From contig NZ_KB907499.1 of NCBI RefSeq assembly GCF_000382065.1, positions 692,592 through 756,591 on the forward strand: DNA of 64,000 nt, written 5' to 3'. Under the pieces are notes generated by a model that was given only the letters and a program-made list of their open reading frames with translations, did not search any database and was not told the origin of the DNA. The number at the start of each line of letters is the position of its first letter. The first letter of the stretch is position 1. Shown piece after piece: positions 62,684 through 64,000 of this stretch. A program made the position numbers and the translations under genes. The stretch is from Stenotrophomonas hibiscicola ATCC 19867 (lineage in GTDB: Bacteria; Pseudomonadota; Gammaproteobacteria; Xanthomonadales; Xanthomonadaceae).

Positions 62684-63505
62684 TCAGCGGGTGATCGCGC
62701 TGCGGATCGCCCGCAGCTGCTGCTTGATCGCCCGCGCCTGTGCAGGATCCATGCGTAGCAGGGCCTTCTGCCCGATCGAGCGTGACTGCAGGGTGGGATC
62801 GACGAAGCGGTAACGGCCGCGCTCATCGCGCTGCACCAGAGGCGCCTGGGCCAGTTCCGGGGTATCCAGCAGATGGTCGATCACCGCGACCAGGCGATCA
62901 TTGAAATATCCGTCGGGCCGGCCTAGGTCGACGTAGGCCTGCTGGATCAACGGATAGAAGCGCTTGTAGGCCGTTGCCGTTGCTGCCGGATCCAGCGCGG
63001 TGAAGGCCTGCACATAGGGCGCATAGCGCGCCGCGTTGCTGGCGGCGGTGCGATCACCGCCTTCGCCGGGCTCGACCTGGAGGTTGCCCGGCAGCGGCCG
63101 TGCGGCCAGCGCAGTGGGCGGCACGCTTGGCTTGTCCAGGTTGTCGACCTGGGTGACCAGGCGCTGGATCAGGTGATCGCGCAGCAGCAGGGTCAGCGGC
63201 CCCTCGCCCTGGAACAGTTGGCTCAGTGCGCCCCAGGCCGCGGCATCGCTGTCAGCCAGCTTCGGCAGCGCCGGGTCGGCGGCGGCCTCGGTGTCCAGCG
63301 GATGCCTGATCGGCGGCGGTGCTGGCGAGGGTTCCGCGGCCGCCTGCGGTTGTGGCGCTGCGCTGGTGCTGACGGCAGTTGACTGCACCGGCACCGAAAC
63401 ACCATCTGCCAGGTGCTTCAGCTGATCCCGGAACAACCAACCGCCCGCGCCGCCGATCACCACCACACCCAGCACCCAGGGCCATACCGCCTTTGCACTC
63501 TGCAT
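62684..63505 (-). CDS. DUF3014 inner-membrane protein
   Basis: A 273-residue protein. One N-terminal membrane helix (VWPWVLGVVVIGGAGGWLF, residues 7-25), a proline/alanine/glutamine linker (about 45-75), then a soluble alpha-helical domain. Family markers are RDHLIQRLVTQVDNLDKPSV (about 115-134), YKRFYPLIQQAYVDLGRPDG (about 185-204) and RYRFVDPTLQSRSIGQKALL (about 236-255). The function of DUF3014 is not known. The start at 63505 begins the membrane helix; upstream in-frame sequence is charged noise. Confidence 0.82.
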   Translation of the reverse strand: MQSAKAVWPWVLGVVVIGGAGGWLFRDQLKHLADGVSVPVQSTAVSTSAAPQPQAAAEPSPAPPPIRHPLDTEAAADPALPKLADSDAAAWGALSQLFQGEGPLTLLLRDHLIQRLVTQVDNLDKPSVPPTALAARPLPGNLQVEPGEGGDRTAASNAARYAPYVQAFTALDPAATATAYKRFYPLIQQAYVDLGRPDGYFNDRLVAVIDHLLDTPELAQAPLVQRDERGRYRFVDPTLQSRSIGQKALLRMDPAQARAIKQQLRAIRSAITR

Positions 63506-63674
63506 GATGCAGCACCTCGTTTCACACGCATGGAGAAGGTGTGACCCCACCGGTTCCAGCCGGTTCCCCGCCTGTTCCGCTGCCGTTCGGCTTCGCCCTG
63601 CGCCAAAGCCGCGCTCACGCCTGCTTTGCATGCCGCGCGCGAGGCTGGGGGCCTTGTCCTGCGGAGACACTGCC

Positions 63675-64000
63675 ATGCAGTACGCGCTGTATTACTGGAC
63701 CGGCATCCAGGGCCGGGGCGAGTTCGTGCGGCTGGCGCTGGAAGATGCCGGCGCCGACTACATCGACATGGCGCGGGTGCACGGTGATGCGGTGATGCAG
63801 CCGTTCCTGGAGGGCCACAGCGAAGGCCCGCAGCCCTTCGCGCCGCCGTTCCTGAAGGCCGGCCGCCAGGTCATCGCGCAGGTCGCGGCGATCCTGGATT
63901 TCCTCGGCCCGACGCTGGACCTGGTGCCACAGGCGGCCTCGCGGCGGATGCAGGCGCTGCAACTGCAGCTGACCATCGCCGACCTGGTGGCCGAGGTGCA
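63675..64000 (+). CDS. glutathione S-transferase (5' part; runs off the window)
   Basis: The first 108 codons. The N-terminal thioredoxin-fold domain reads YALYYWTGIQGRGEFVRLAL, with the Tyr/Arg pattern seen in Pi/Sigma-like GSTs, and GHSEGPQPFAPPFLKAG carries the cis-Pro region near residue 58. Start of the alpha-helical domain near 80 (LDFLGPTLDLVPQ). GGAGA precedes the ATG by about 7 bases. The 3' end lies beyond the window. Confidence 0.82.
   Translation, partial: MQYALYYWTGIQGRGEFVRLALEDAGADYIDMARVHGDAVMQPFLEGHSEGPQPFAPPFLKAGRQVIAQVAAILDFLGPTLDLVPQAASRRMQALQLQLTIADLVAEV

Overview
The window is a high-GC gammaproteobacterial chromosome segment. I read it as Stenotrophomonas maltophilia (Xanthomonadaceae): it has a divergent class A L2-type beta-lactamase/ampR pair, a copLAB copper locus, and many short GTAG-headed palindromes of the SMAG type known from this species. 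No computation was run; everything below comes from reading the sequence and translated frames.

Layout. 0-8 kb: relA (-), a small secreted protein (+), hrpA (-), dps (+), then a 560-bp intergenic block filled by two inverted copies of a long hairpin element. 8-16 kb: recQ, copL-copA-copB, an acetyltransferase, a zinc-ribbon protein, a CPBP membrane protease and a receiver-only response regulator. 16-18.5 kb: two related secreted alpha/beta esterases (-) and a small unknown protein. 18.5-23.97 kb: a decayed 5.4-kb genomic island inserted at the 3' end of tRNA-Lys(TTT). A 42-bp copy of the tRNA 3' end marks its far boundary. It has no integrase and is mostly broken genes: an SRAP-like remnant, a nuclease-like gene with an in-frame stop, its overlapping partner, a frameshifted S1 serine protease, a DUF4431 remnant and a dead IS3-family element. 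24-32.6 kb: a secreted HExxH protein, queC, queE and the complete cpoB-pal-tolB-tolA-tolR-tolQ-ybgC cell-envelope cluster. 32.6-38 kb: ruvB, kup, ruvA, ruvC and yebC. 38-45 kb: a lipase-like hydrolase, an acetyltransferase paralogue, an acidic protein, aspS, a DUF3011 protein, a lipoprotein and a CPA2 antiporter. 44.5-51 kb: L2 beta-lactamase/ampR, an ABC-F ATPase and a TonB-dependent receptor. 51.2-53.3 kb: a compositionally different insert carrying two unrecognised genes built from three copies of one module. 53-64 kb: a YbaL-like antiporter, a MetY-type sulfhydrylase, an RstA/RstB-like two-component pair followed by mipA, clpB, a DUF3014 protein and the start of a glutathione S-transferase.

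How the genes work together. The Tol-Pal genes form one minus-strand run with the usual order, followed downstream by queE-queC and tRNA-Lys, and the island has been wedged in next to that tRNA. ruvA and ruvC sit together, while ruvB is separated from them by kup. copL-copA-copB read as one copper-response unit. The two-component pair probably controls, or is co-inherited with, the MipA-like porin.

Strongest leads: (1) a dispersed, roughly 100-bp hairpin family with 25-bp arms, whose inner stem differs between copies by base-pair-preserving changes; (2) the three-module gene pair at 51.2-52.8 kb; (3) the decayed tRNA-Lys island with its poly-C junctions.
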